Assembly (NCBI GenBank): GCA_000741495.1
Contig: JGZV01000012.1
Span: forward strand, 37,602-101,601
Direction: 5' to 3'
DNA from: Bifidobacterium thermophilum
GTDB lineage: Bacteria > Actinomycetota > Actinomycetes > Actinomycetales > Bifidobacteriaceae
DNA: 64,000 nucleotides
How positions within the stretch are numbered: position 1 is the stretch's first letter; each line of letters starts with the position of its first letter. Position numbers and translations under genes: made by a program. The notes under the pieces are model-generated. The model worked only from the letters and a program-made list of their open reading frames with translations, was not told the DNA's origin and made no database searches. This document shows positions 50,857-58,620 of this stretch, piece by piece.

Positions 50857-52932
50857 GTCCCGTGCCTTCACCGTGTCACGGGCAGGTTCACCGCCAGTGG
50901 TGGCGTGTCTGGACTCCTGCTCGACAGCGGTGCCGCCGACGCGGCGTGATTCACGCCAGTAGGTCAGCAGCAGGAAGCAGAACACGAAGGTGACCGGCAG
51001 CATATGCCGTTCGAAATTGTTCGCCGGCGACGTGACCATCACGCCCATGAGCAGCAGCAGGGGCATATGCCAGGCGAGCGTACGCCACCGCCGGCGCACC
51101 ACTTCCGCCGCCCCGATGAGCAGGGTGAGGATCACATAGAAGTTGCCGTGCGTGACCCATCCGAGTACGGGGATGTTGCCCCAATCGCGGGCGAATTTCG
51201 CGATGTCATGCCGCCATTGTGGCTGCCAGTCCCCGATCCACGCGGTATTGTCCACATAGTCGCTGGTCACGTAATAGTCCATGGACACGTAAGGCAGGTC
51301 CGCAACGTCGAAATACCCGAAACATTCGGCAAGGAACGCGTCCAGCGCGATGACGGGATTGGCGCGTACAATCTGCCACCATGCGCTGTTGAAATCAGCC
51401 ATATCCTCTTTGGTGACCGACCGCCACTTGTAACTGACTTTTTTGGATTGGATACCCGAGGATTTAACCGGATCGGCGTCCTGCTGGAAGTAGGATTCCC
51501 CCATTTGGTCGAGATTGAAAATCGGGGCGAGTTTGGCCGCCGCGTCCTTGGGGATGCCCGACGGGTTGAGTTTGGCGACACGTGCGATCTGCTGCAATTG
51601 GATGCCGCGGCTTTCGATTGGGTCACCGTTGATGACCTTGCCGGAAGCGACCAGCATCATCAGCCCGCCGTGCAGGATGACCGCCGGCAGCAGCAGGATG
51701 GCGAGGTAGGTCTTCCAGCGTCTGCGGTCCGCGATGAGCATGATGATGGCCTGCGCGAGCAGGATGTACCATGCGTATTTCGCGCTGATCAGCATGACAC
51801 AGGCGCTGACGATACCGGCGATGAACGTGTTGCGCGGCAGCCGCCGGGGTTTCCCATCCTGCGTGGCGCGGGTCATATGTAGCTGGTAGACGATGCCGAA
51901 CCACCAGACGAACGCGAACGCGAACAATGGTGATTTGGTCAGGCTGATGGTGGCGAACACCGGAATCGGGCACACCAGGAAGAACAGGATGGTCAGTACG
52001 CGGGGCCATACGCCGGCACGCGTGGCGGCATGCGGATAGTTTTGCGTAGTGCTGTCAGGCTCGCTTGGTGGTATGTCAGCCTTGGTATCATCCGCAATCC
52101 ACGGCAGGTTGAAGAAACGATGCATGCCCGCCGCACAGCAGAATACGGCGAACAGGAACTGGAGTGCGGACAGCAGCACATAGCCGGCGTCATTCGAACC
52201 GGTGAAATAGCGTGACGCGGCGGCGACCGCCCCATAGACCACGGTGAGTACGAGATTATGCTGGTCGGTCAGATACGTCGGGTTTTGCGGCCACAGGTAG
52301 TGTGCGGTCGGATAGATATCCATCGGGACGAAAGCGAAGAACCCGGTGTACGGCTGTTGCAAGCCGGTCCACTGGTTCCACGCCCAACTGAATTCGCGGG
52401 TCTGCGAGCGGATATCCGCGCCGAACGCGGACAACAGGGTGGTCGGTACCCACAGCCATCCGATGAACAGGATAAGCGCCAAACCAAGCCAACTGCTCGT
52501 GCATCGCATGATGATGCGCGGGGCGGCTATGCGTACGGTACGCCAACCACGTGCGATGGTCGTGGCGACACGGGTTGATGCGAAACGATGCCAGCCGCGC
52601 GCCATCGCCCGCAGCAGGGCGCCTAGACGTTGGAACCGGCGGTGTGAGCCGAGAGCACGGAACGCAGTTGCGATACGGCACAATGGGGTGTGTATTGCCG
52701 GCGGCAGTGGCGGCAACCCGCCTCCCACGCGGACCAAGGCCAGCAGAATCAGTGTGTAGATGCCTGCGGCGACGAGGAAAAACAGGGTGTTGGTGCTCTT
52801 CCAGTCGGCGATACCGCCGCCGAACCAGTAGCATGGGCCGACTGCTGTGCAAAAACTCAACCACAGCACGGCGAGTACGGCGAGCGTCCATCGGGCGATA
52901 CGTCCGGCGTGCCCAAGGTGTCGGCGCTGCAC
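50854..52932 (-). CDS. Large polytopic membrane protein, possible glycosyltransferase-like; 5' end may be frameshifted
   Basis: 692 codons from GTG 52932. About 12 hydrophobic helices with a basic loop near residues 85-140 (many Arg) and a large extracytoplasmic loop around residues 450-560. Overall shape resembles membrane glycosyltransferases of the GT-C type and DUF6020-like actinobacterial proteins, but I cannot name catalytic residues. The GTG has no ribosome site. Upstream, an ATG at 53056 preceded by TACAAT opens a frame that joins this one if one base is removed from the G6 tract at 52948-52953. So the true N-terminus is either GTG 52932 or the longer form, depending on that tract. 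Confidence 0.7.
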   Translation of the reverse strand: MQRRHLGHAGRIARWTLAVLAVLWLSFCTAVGPCYWFGGGIADWKSTNTLFFLVAAGIYTLILLALVRVGGGLPPLPPAIHTPLCRIATAFRALGSHRRFQRLGALLRAMARGWHRFASTRVATTIARGWRTVRIAAPRIIMRCTSSWLGLALILFIGWLWVPTTLLSAFGADIRSQTREFSWAWNQWTGLQQPYTGFFAFVPMDIYPTAHYLWPQNPTYLTDQHNLVLTVVYGAVAAASRYFTGSNDAGYVLLSALQFLFAVFCCAAGMHRFFNLPWIADDTKADIPPSEPDSTTQNYPHAATRAGVWPRVLTILFFLVCPIPVFATISLTKSPLFAFAFVWWFGIVYQLHMTRATQDGKPRRLPRNTFIAGIVSACVMLISAKYAWYILLAQAIIMLIADRRRWKTYLAILLLPAVILHGGLMMLVASGKVINGDPIESRGIQLQQIARVAKLNPSGIPKDAAAKLAPIFNLDQMGESYFQQDADPVKSSGIQSKKVSYKWRSVTKEDMADFNSAWWQIVRANPVIALDAFLAECFGYFDVADLPYVSMDYYVTSDYVDNTAWIGDWQPQWRHDIAKFARDWGNIPVLGWVTHGNFYVILTLLIGAAEVVRRRWRTLAWHMPLLLLMGVMVTSPANNFERHMLPVTFVFCFLLLTYWRESRRVGGTAVEQESRHATTGGEPARDTVKARD

Positions 52933-52947
52933 ACAGGATGGTGAGCC

Positions 52948-53056
52948 GGGGGGCGTGGTGGTGGCTGTGGTCTCGCGCGAGGGCGGGCGGAACCGACCGG
53001 TCGGGCTGCGCGTGCGCCGAGGTCTGGTCTGTCGTGGTTCGCGTGGCTTCAGTCAT
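52948..53056 (-). other. Possible out-of-frame 5' end of the membrane protein gene, with G6 tract
   Basis: From ATG 53056 the minus strand reads MTEATRTTTDQTSAHAQPD and continues polar up to HHHAP at the C6 run (G6 on plus, 52948-52953). Deleting one C there runs directly into the membrane protein frame. TACAAT at 53065-53070 is 8 nt before this ATG, matching the leaderless promoters of neighbouring genes. Confidence 0.5.
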
Positions 53057-53064
53057 GCTTGAGC

Positions 53065-53070
53065 ATTGTA
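53065..53070 (-). promoter_or_regulatory. -10 hexamer upstream of the membrane protein gene
   Basis: TACAAT on the minus strand, 8 nt before ATG 53056 and about 130 nt before GTG 52932. Confidence 0.5.
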
Positions 53071-53136
53071 GTCTGACGCAAGGAACCGCCCGGAGCGGTC
53101 CTGCGCGTAAATCCATGGGTTTGCTCGCCTTGGCGG

Positions 53137-53142
53137 TAGGCT
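53137..53142 (+). promoter_or_regulatory. -10 hexamer of birA (leaderless type)
   Basis: TAGGCT, 7 nt before ATG 53150; same sequence and spacing as nucS and the PucR-type gene. Confidence 0.55.
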
Positions 53143-53149
53143 TGGTGTC

Positions 53150-54019
53150 ATGATGACGAAACAGGGGATGGTTCCGCGCATGCCGCGGACTGAACGGGAG
53201 GCAGACCGGCTGATCGCGCTGGCCGAGGTGGATTCGACGAACACGCTCGCCGGCGAGATGCTCACCGATGGACGAATCGGGGGCGACCCGGCGGATGACG
53301 GGAAGATCACGGTGATCGCGGCGGACTACCAGACCGGTGGGCACGGACGGCTTGGGCGTGCGTGGGTGAACCGTCCGGGAGAGTCGTTCACGGTGTCGTT
53401 CGTCACCGTGATGCCGCAGCAGGTGGTCGCTGACGAGACCGTCAACGGATGGCTGCCAACATTGGCGGGATTGGCGTCCTTGGACGCAATCAGAAGTACC
53501 GTCCACGCTTGCGGCGCCAGTCCGCGTCGGCAGGATTGCTCGCTGGCCATCAAATGGCCGAATGACATCTTCTGCCATGGTTTGAAGCTTGGCGGGATTC
53601 TCGTCCAGCTGGTGCCGCTTGACACGCAGCGTGTGGGCGTGATCATCGGCATCGGTATCAATCTTGCGTTGCGTGCGGAAAGCCTGCCGACCCCGCAATC
53701 CACCTCGCTGCAACTGCATGTCGATCCGTTGCCGGACGCGCAGGTGGTGCGCGATATGCTCGCGGCGGACCTGACAGCCGGCCTGCGAAATCGGATCGCA
53801 CAGTTTGTTCAGGACAGCCACGGGTATGCCGGCCAGTTGCTTGACGAGACCGAGCGGTCGAGTTGGACGCTCGGCCGACGTGTCCAAGCGCGATTGGTTG
53901 GCGGCGACACGCTTGAGGGGCGTGCCGTGCGCATCAATTCTGACGCTTCGCTTGCCATCGTGGATGATGACGGTGCCGAACATATGGTCACGACCGGTGA
54001 TGTCGGCGTGCTCGCCTGA
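53150..54019 (+). CDS. birA: Biotin-[acetyl-CoA-carboxylase] ligase
   Basis: Attaches biotin to the carrier Lys of AccBC (55035). 289 residues. The catalytic domain shows GGHGRLGRAW (biotinyl-AMP loop) and SLAIKWPNDIF with LGGILVQL. There is no N-terminal helix-turn-helix, so unlike E. coli BirA it should not be a repressor, and biotin control must come from elsewhere. The C-terminal SH3-like domain is present (RRVQARLVGGDTLEGRAVRI). A second ATG lies directly after the first. Confidence 0.95.
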   Translation: MMTKQGMVPRMPRTEREADRLIALAEVDSTNTLAGEMLTDGRIGGDPADDGKITVIAADYQTGGHGRLGRAWVNRPGESFTVSFVTVMPQQVVADETVNGWLPTLAGLASLDAIRSTVHACGASPRRQDCSLAIKWPNDIFCHGLKLGGILVQLVPLDTQRVGVIIGIGINLALRAESLPTPQSTSLQLHVDPLPDAQVVRDMLAADLTAGLRNRIAQFVQDSHGYAGQLLDETERSSWTLGRRVQARLVGGDTLEGRAVRINSDASLAIVDDDGAEHMVTTGDVGVLA

Positions 54020-54069
54020 ACGCGTCCGACGCGTTCATTGACGGATTCGCAGATACTACGGAACATGCA

Positions 54070-54106
54070 GAAGGCCGCCGCCCACAATCATGGGACGGCG
54101 GCCTTC
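54070..54106. terminator. Bidirectional terminator between birA and bioY
   Basis: An 11-bp perfect stem (GAAGGCCGCCG and its complement) plus inner CCC/GGG pairing, between two convergent genes. Confidence 0.75.
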
Positions 54107-54170
54107 CGCTATCGACTGGTGCGACTGGTTCGCACGGTCGTTATTTGGCGTTATTCGACGTTCTTCGTCG

Positions 54171-54788
54171 TTACTTCGCATCACGGGCGATGTATGAGGA
54201 CAGCCCGCTGACGGCTGCGGAGGCGACAACCGCTTTGAGCAGGTCACCGCCGGCGAAGCCGAGCGAAGCAAGCGCCACAGCGTTCAGCGGAACATGCGTG
54301 AGCATCGCCTGGATACTCACACCGAAGGCGTACACGACCACCACACAGCCGACCAGCGAGGCGCCGAAATACCTCGCGGCGGTCAGCCAGTAGGAGCGCG
54401 CACCCGTGCCGCGCGCCTTGCCCTTGAGCAGGGAGGTGACGATCACGCCCGGCAGGAAACCGAACAGAAAGCCGGCGCTCGGGCCGACCAGCGCCAGCGT
54501 GGACATGCCGCCCGAGAACACCGGCAGTCCTGCAGCGCCAGCGAGCAGGTACAGCACGACCGCGCCGCCGGCTTCGCGCCAATCAAGACTCAACGCGGCA
54601 AGCATCAGGACGAAGGTCTGCAAGGTGATGGCGACCGGCGTGCCGGGAATCGGAATGCGCCCGGCGGCTGCTGCAGCCCACAGGAGCAGTGCGAACAGCA
54701 GGGACACGCTTGCTGATTGCAGCAGGCGGCGTGCGGTGGTCGAAGTCGTGACGGAAACCGTGGCTGATGGTGTGGTAGGTGATGACAT
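54171..54788 (-). CDS. bioY: Biotin transporter BioY
   Basis: S-component (substrate-binding membrane subunit) for biotin uptake. 205 residues, six hydrophobic helices after a Ser/Thr-rich start. TPVAITLQTFVLMLAAL and the GPSAGFLFGFLPGVIVTSLL segment are conserved. No bioM/bioN energising genes are adjacent, so it works alone or with a shared ECF module. No biotin synthesis genes are in the window, consistent with dependence on uptake. AAAGGG precedes the ATG. Confidence 0.93.
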   Translation of the reverse strand: MSSPTTPSATVSVTTSTTARRLLQSASVSLLFALLLWAAAAAGRIPIPGTPVAITLQTFVLMLAALSLDWREAGGAVVLYLLAGAAGLPVFSGGMSTLALVGPSAGFLFGFLPGVIVTSLLKGKARGTGARSYWLTAARYFGASLVGCVVVVYAFGVSIQAMLTHVPLNAVALASLGFAGGDLLKAVVASAAVSGLSSYIARDAK

Positions 54789-54831
54789 GGAAGCCCTTTC
54801 TTTCCAATGCGCCCTGACTGGGCGTGCTGGG

Positions 54832-54837
54832 CATCAT
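54832..54837 (-). promoter_or_regulatory. Putative -10 hexamer of bioY
   Basis: TACAAT (within CATACAATGATG) on the minus strand, about 44 nt before the bioY ATG. No clear -35 box. Confidence 0.4.
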
Positions 54838-54884
54838 TGTATGGGCGCGGTTGTGCGTCTCCATGTCGCCCAAGTATCGCCTCG

Positions 54885-54903
54885 GTTGCGTTGCAGACGC
54901 AAC
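54885..54903. promoter_or_regulatory. Inverted repeat between bioY and accBC, candidate operator
   Basis: GTTGCGT-TGCAG-ACGCAAC, a perfect 7-bp inverted repeat with a 5-nt centre, about 50 nt upstream of the bioY -10 and 120 nt upstream of the accBC -10. Its place between two divergent biotin-linked genes suggests a site for a dimeric regulator. Confidence 0.5.
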
Positions 54904-55021
54904 AATGGCGGAATACCGCCGAAAATCGCAAGCCAACTTACGGTGACGTTTGTGGAGGGTTACAAAAAGATCGCGGATTCTTTGTCGTCCATGCCCCCCG
55001 TCCCGCCCAAGCTTCGCGTCA

Positions 55022-55027
55022 TAGCTT
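55022..55027 (+). promoter_or_regulatory. -10 hexamer of accBC (leaderless type)
   Basis: TAGCTT, 7 nt before ATG 55035. The spacer contains GGAAAG, which could also act as a short-range ribosome site. Confidence 0.45.
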
Positions 55028-55034
55028 GGAAAGC

Positions 55035-56912
55035 ATGGTCAATACTGTCAGCAAACTTCTGGTGGCGAACCGCGGCGAAATCGCGCTGCGCGTCGTGCGC
55101 ACCGCCCGGGAAATGGGCATTTGCACGGTCGCTGTGTACGCCGAACAGGATCGTGACGAACAATACGTCCAGATGGCGGATGAGGCGTATCTGCTGCCCG
55201 GCGACACCTACCGCGACACGTATCTCAACGAGGATCTGCTGATCGGCATCCTGCACAGGAGCGGTGCCGACGCGGTGCACCCCGGCTACGGGTTCCTCTC
55301 TGAAGTCCCGTCATTCGCAACCAAGGTGCGTGAGGCCGGAGCCGTCTGGGTCGGTCCCGATCCGAAAGCCCTGGTCGATCTGGGTGACAAAATCACGGCC
55401 CGCCGGGTTGCCGCCCGCGCGAAAGTCCCGCCGGTCCCCGGTATTTCCGAACCGGTGCGTGACATGCGTGAGCTGCTTGATTTCGCGCAGACGCACGGCT
55501 ATCCGATTATGATGAAACGCACGGACGGTGGTGGCGGCCGCGGCATCACCATCGTGCACAACGATGACGAGCTGCGCAGCTTCTATTTGAGTCATGACGC
55601 GCTCCAGGGCGGGGATCTGGACGAGTATTTCGTCGAACGGTTCATCGACAAGGCGCGGCATGTGGAAACCCAGTGCGGACGGGACAGCCACGGCGATTTC
55701 GTCGTGTATTCGACGCGCGACTGCTCGGTGCAACGCCGTAACCAGAAACTCATCGAAGAAGCTCCCGCTCCTTTCATGCCACCGAAAGCGCTTGAAGCGC
55801 TGGAACGCTACTCTCACGGCCTGTTCGAGGCGGTCGATTACGTGGGGCTCGGCACCTGCGAGTTCATGCTCACTGAACAGGGCAAGGTGTATTTCCTGGA
55901 AGTCAACCCGCGTTTGCAGGTCGAGCATACGGTCAGCGAGCAGGTGTGCGGGCTTGACTTGGTGCGCGAGCAGCTGACGATCGCTGCGGGCGGGCACCTG
56001 ACCCGTCCGGAGAGCATCCGCGGACACAGCTTCGAGCTGCGCATCACCTGCGAGGATCCGGCGACGAACCTGACGCCGAGCTCCGGCACGCTCACCGGAT
56101 TGCAATGGCCGGCCGGCCCGGGAATCCGCGTGGATTCCGGAGTCAAAGCCGGGGACACGATCTCGCCGAAATTCGATTCCCTGATGGGCAAGCTCGTCGT
56201 CACCGCGCAGGACCGCGCGACTGCGGTCGCCCGTGTGCGTCGTGCGCTCGGTGAGCTACGTATCGAAGGCGTGCCGTCGCCGGCGAGCCTGTTCGACCAG
56301 ATTTTCAACGATCCTGAATTCACCGCCGAACAGCATCCGTTCAGTGTGTCCACCAAATGGCTGGAACGTAAGTATCTCAACCGCGAGCCCGCCGCCGCCG
56401 GTGCCGGACAGCCCGCATCCGTGGCCGGAGGGGCCGGGGAGAAGGCTGCTGCCAGCGATTCCTTCGTCATCGAAGTCAATGACAAGCGGGTCAAACTCAC
56501 TGTCCCCCTGACGATTGTCGACGGGCTGACGGGTGCCGCCCGCGCACGGTCCGCACGACGCGCCACCCAGCCGTTGCGCGGTCAAGGATTGCATGATATC
56601 GGCAAGCCGAAGGTGGATGACGGCGCGAAAAGCGGCATCATCTCCTCGCCGATGCAGGCGATCGTCACCCGCGTCAACGTGGCGGAAGGACAGAGCGTTT
56701 CCAAAGGCGACCTGTTGGTCGTGCTCGAATCCATGAAGATGGAGAACTACGTGTACGCGCCGATTAACGGTACGGTCAAGAAGATTTGCGTCGGCCCGGC
56801 GGATGGTGTCGAAGGCGGGCAGACGCTTGTCGAGCTCGACATCCATGCGGCCGAAGGCGCACAGGCATCCGGGACATCGACGGACAAGGATGCGGAAGGA
56901 GACCGGCAATGA
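55035..56912 (+). CDS. accBC: Acyl-CoA carboxylase alpha subunit (biotin carboxylase + biotin carrier)
   Basis: Carboxylates biotin with ATP and bicarbonate and carries it to the beta subunit; makes malonyl-CoA for FAS-I. 625 residues. Biotin carboxylase domain (3-450): LLVANRGEIALRVVRTAREMG, ATP-grasp loop KRTDGGGGRGI, and FLEVNPRLQVEHTVSE. The Ala/Gly linker (about 455-475) is followed by a small bridging region and the biotinyl domain with ESMKM; Lys568 is the biotinylation site. The start at MVNTVSKLL fits the family and the -10 hexamer 7 nt upstream. The stop overlaps the next ATG (ATGA). Confidence 0.97.
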   Translation: MVNTVSKLLVANRGEIALRVVRTAREMGICTVAVYAEQDRDEQYVQMADEAYLLPGDTYRDTYLNEDLLIGILHRSGADAVHPGYGFLSEVPSFATKVREAGAVWVGPDPKALVDLGDKITARRVAARAKVPPVPGISEPVRDMRELLDFAQTHGYPIMMKRTDGGGGRGITIVHNDDELRSFYLSHDALQGGDLDEYFVERFIDKARHVETQCGRDSHGDFVVYSTRDCSVQRRNQKLIEEAPAPFMPPKALEALERYSHGLFEAVDYVGLGTCEFMLTEQGKVYFLEVNPRLQVEHTVSEQVCGLDLVREQLTIAAGGHLTRPESIRGHSFELRITCEDPATNLTPSSGTLTGLQWPAGPGIRVDSGVKAGDTISPKFDSLMGKLVVTAQDRATAVARVRRALGELRIEGVPSPASLFDQIFNDPEFTAEQHPFSVSTKWLERKYLNREPAAAGAGQPASVAGGAGEKAAASDSFVIEVNDKRVKLTVPLTIVDGLTGAARARSARRATQPLRGQGLHDIGKPKVDDGAKSGIISSPMQAIVTRVNVAEGQSVSKGDLLVVLESMKMENYVYAPINGTVKKICVGPADGVEGGQTLVELDIHAAEGAQASGTSTDKDAEGDRQ

Positions 56913-58537
56913 GCAGCACACTGACCGCAGCGCAGACAACCACGGCACCGGCGGACTCCACGACACTTGCGGACTCCACGGCGCATGACGCGACTCAGCC
57001 GATCCGCCCCGCCGTGGGACGAGCCGCCGAACTCGCGCGTGCCGCCGAGGAGCACGCCCGCGAACGCCAGCATGCCAAAGGCAAAGGCACGGCCCGCGAA
57101 CGCCTCGACCTGCTGTTCGACGCCGACAGCTTCCAGGAAATCGGCCGTTTCGTCGGCGGCGACATCAACAAGGGGGTCGCCGGTTCGGCCGTCATCACCG
57201 GGTTCGGCAAAGTGTACGGGCGCACGGTCGCCGTGTACGCGCAGGACTTCTCGGTGCGCGGCGGCACGCTCGGCGTGGCCGAAGGTGAGAAGATCTGCCA
57301 CCTCATGGATATGGCCATCAGCCTCAAAGTGCCGATTGTCGCGTTGATTGACTCCGGCGGCGCGCGTATCCAGGAGGGTGTCGCGGCGCTCAGCCAATAC
57401 GGGCGGATTTTCAAGAAGACCTGTGAGGCGAGCGGTTTTGTCCCGCAGATCTCCATCATCCTCGGCCCGTGCGCGGGCGGTGCCGTGTACTGCCCGGCGT
57501 TGACCGACCTGATCATCATGACGCGTGAGAACTCCGACATGTTCGTCACCGGGCCGAACGTCGTCAAGGCGTCCACTGGCGAGACAATCAGCATGGCGGA
57601 TCTGGGCGGCGGCTACGTGCACAACGTGGTCTCCGGCGTCGCGCATTATCTCGGAGAAGACGAGGCCGATGCGATTGACTACGCGCGCACGGTGCTCGCC
57701 TACCTGCCGTCGAACTGCCAGTGTGAGCCGCCGGTATTCGCCTACGCGTCCACGCACGCCGACCAGGCGGCAGCCTCGCGCGTCGCCTCCATCGTGCCGG
57801 ATAATGATCGTCAGCCCTACGACATGCTCGATGTCATCCACGGCATCGTCGATTATGGCGAATTCGTCCAAGTGCAGGAACTGTACGCGAAATCCGCGGT
57901 CGTCGGCTTCGCCTGCATCGAAGGCCACCCGGTCGGTGTGGTCGCCAACCAACCGAACGCGCTCGCCGGCATCCTCGACGTGGAATCCTCTGAGAAAGTC
58001 GCGCGTTTCGTGCGCCTATGTGACGCGTTCAACCTGCCGGTCATCACCCTCGTGGACACCCCCGGATACAAGCCGGGCAGCGACCAGGAGCATGTGGGCA
58101 TCATCCGCCGCGGCGCGAAAGTGATTTACGCGTATGCGAACGCGCAGGTGCCGATGGTGACGGTGATCCTGCGCAAGGCCTTCGGCGGCGCCTACATCGT
58201 CATGGGCTCCAAGGCGATTGGCGCGGACGTTAACCTCGCTTGGCCGTCCAGCCAGATCGCGGTGCTCGGCGCCCAAGGCGCGGTCAACATCATTCATCGC
58301 AAGGATCTGCAGAAAGCCAAGGAACGCGGGCAGGATGTGGAAGCGCTGCGTGCGAAGTACGTGGCCGACTATGAGGCTACGACCGTCAACGCGAACCTTG
58401 CGATGGAAACCGGGCAGATTGACGCGATGATCGACCCCGAGCAGACAAGGGAGGCAATCGCCGGAGCCCTGCGCACGCTCGCCGGCAAACGCCGCCACCG
58501 GCCGGTCGACAAGCATCACGGCAACCAGCCGATGTAA
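56909..58537 (+). CDS. accD: Acyl-CoA carboxylase beta subunit (carboxyltransferase)
   Basis: Transfers CO2 from carboxybiotin to acetyl-CoA (or propionyl-CoA). 542 residues, crotonase-like fold in two halves: ERLDLLFDADSFQEIG, LIDSGGARIQEGVAAL, LGPCAGGAVYCPALTD in the N half and VDTPGYKPGSDQEHVGIIRRGAK and RKAFGGAYIVMGSK in the C half. Resembles PccB/AccD5-type beta subunits. The ATG overlaps the accBC stop, so a 1:1 complex is favoured. About 55 N-terminal residues are Thr/Ala-rich and not conserved. Confidence 0.96.
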   Translation: MSSTLTAAQTTTAPADSTTLADSTAHDATQPIRPAVGRAAELARAAEEHARERQHAKGKGTARERLDLLFDADSFQEIGRFVGGDINKGVAGSAVITGFGKVYGRTVAVYAQDFSVRGGTLGVAEGEKICHLMDMAISLKVPIVALIDSGGARIQEGVAALSQYGRIFKKTCEASGFVPQISIILGPCAGGAVYCPALTDLIIMTRENSDMFVTGPNVVKASTGETISMADLGGGYVHNVVSGVAHYLGEDEADAIDYARTVLAYLPSNCQCEPPVFAYASTHADQAAASRVASIVPDNDRQPYDMLDVIHGIVDYGEFVQVQELYAKSAVVGFACIEGHPVGVVANQPNALAGILDVESSEKVARFVRLCDAFNLPVITLVDTPGYKPGSDQEHVGIIRRGAKVIYAYANAQVPMVTVILRKAFGGAYIVMGSKAIGADVNLAWPSSQIAVLGAQGAVNIIHRKDLQKAKERGQDVEALRAKYVADYEATTVNANLAMETGQIDAMIDPEQTREAIAGALRTLAGKRRHRPVDKHHGNQPM

Positions 58538-58538
58538 G

Positions 58539-58562
58539 CGCTTCCGGCAACGCTTCCGACAA
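58539..58562 (+). repeat. 12-bp tandem repeat between accD and fas
   Basis: CGCTTCCGGCAA followed directly by CGCTTCCGACAA, starting 2 nt after the accD stop. Function unknown; two direct copies could be a regulator site. Confidence 0.5.
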
Positions 58563-58620
58563 CGTCAACCACACCAATCAACAACACACGAATCGAATGG
58601 AAACCAGCAAAGGAACAATA

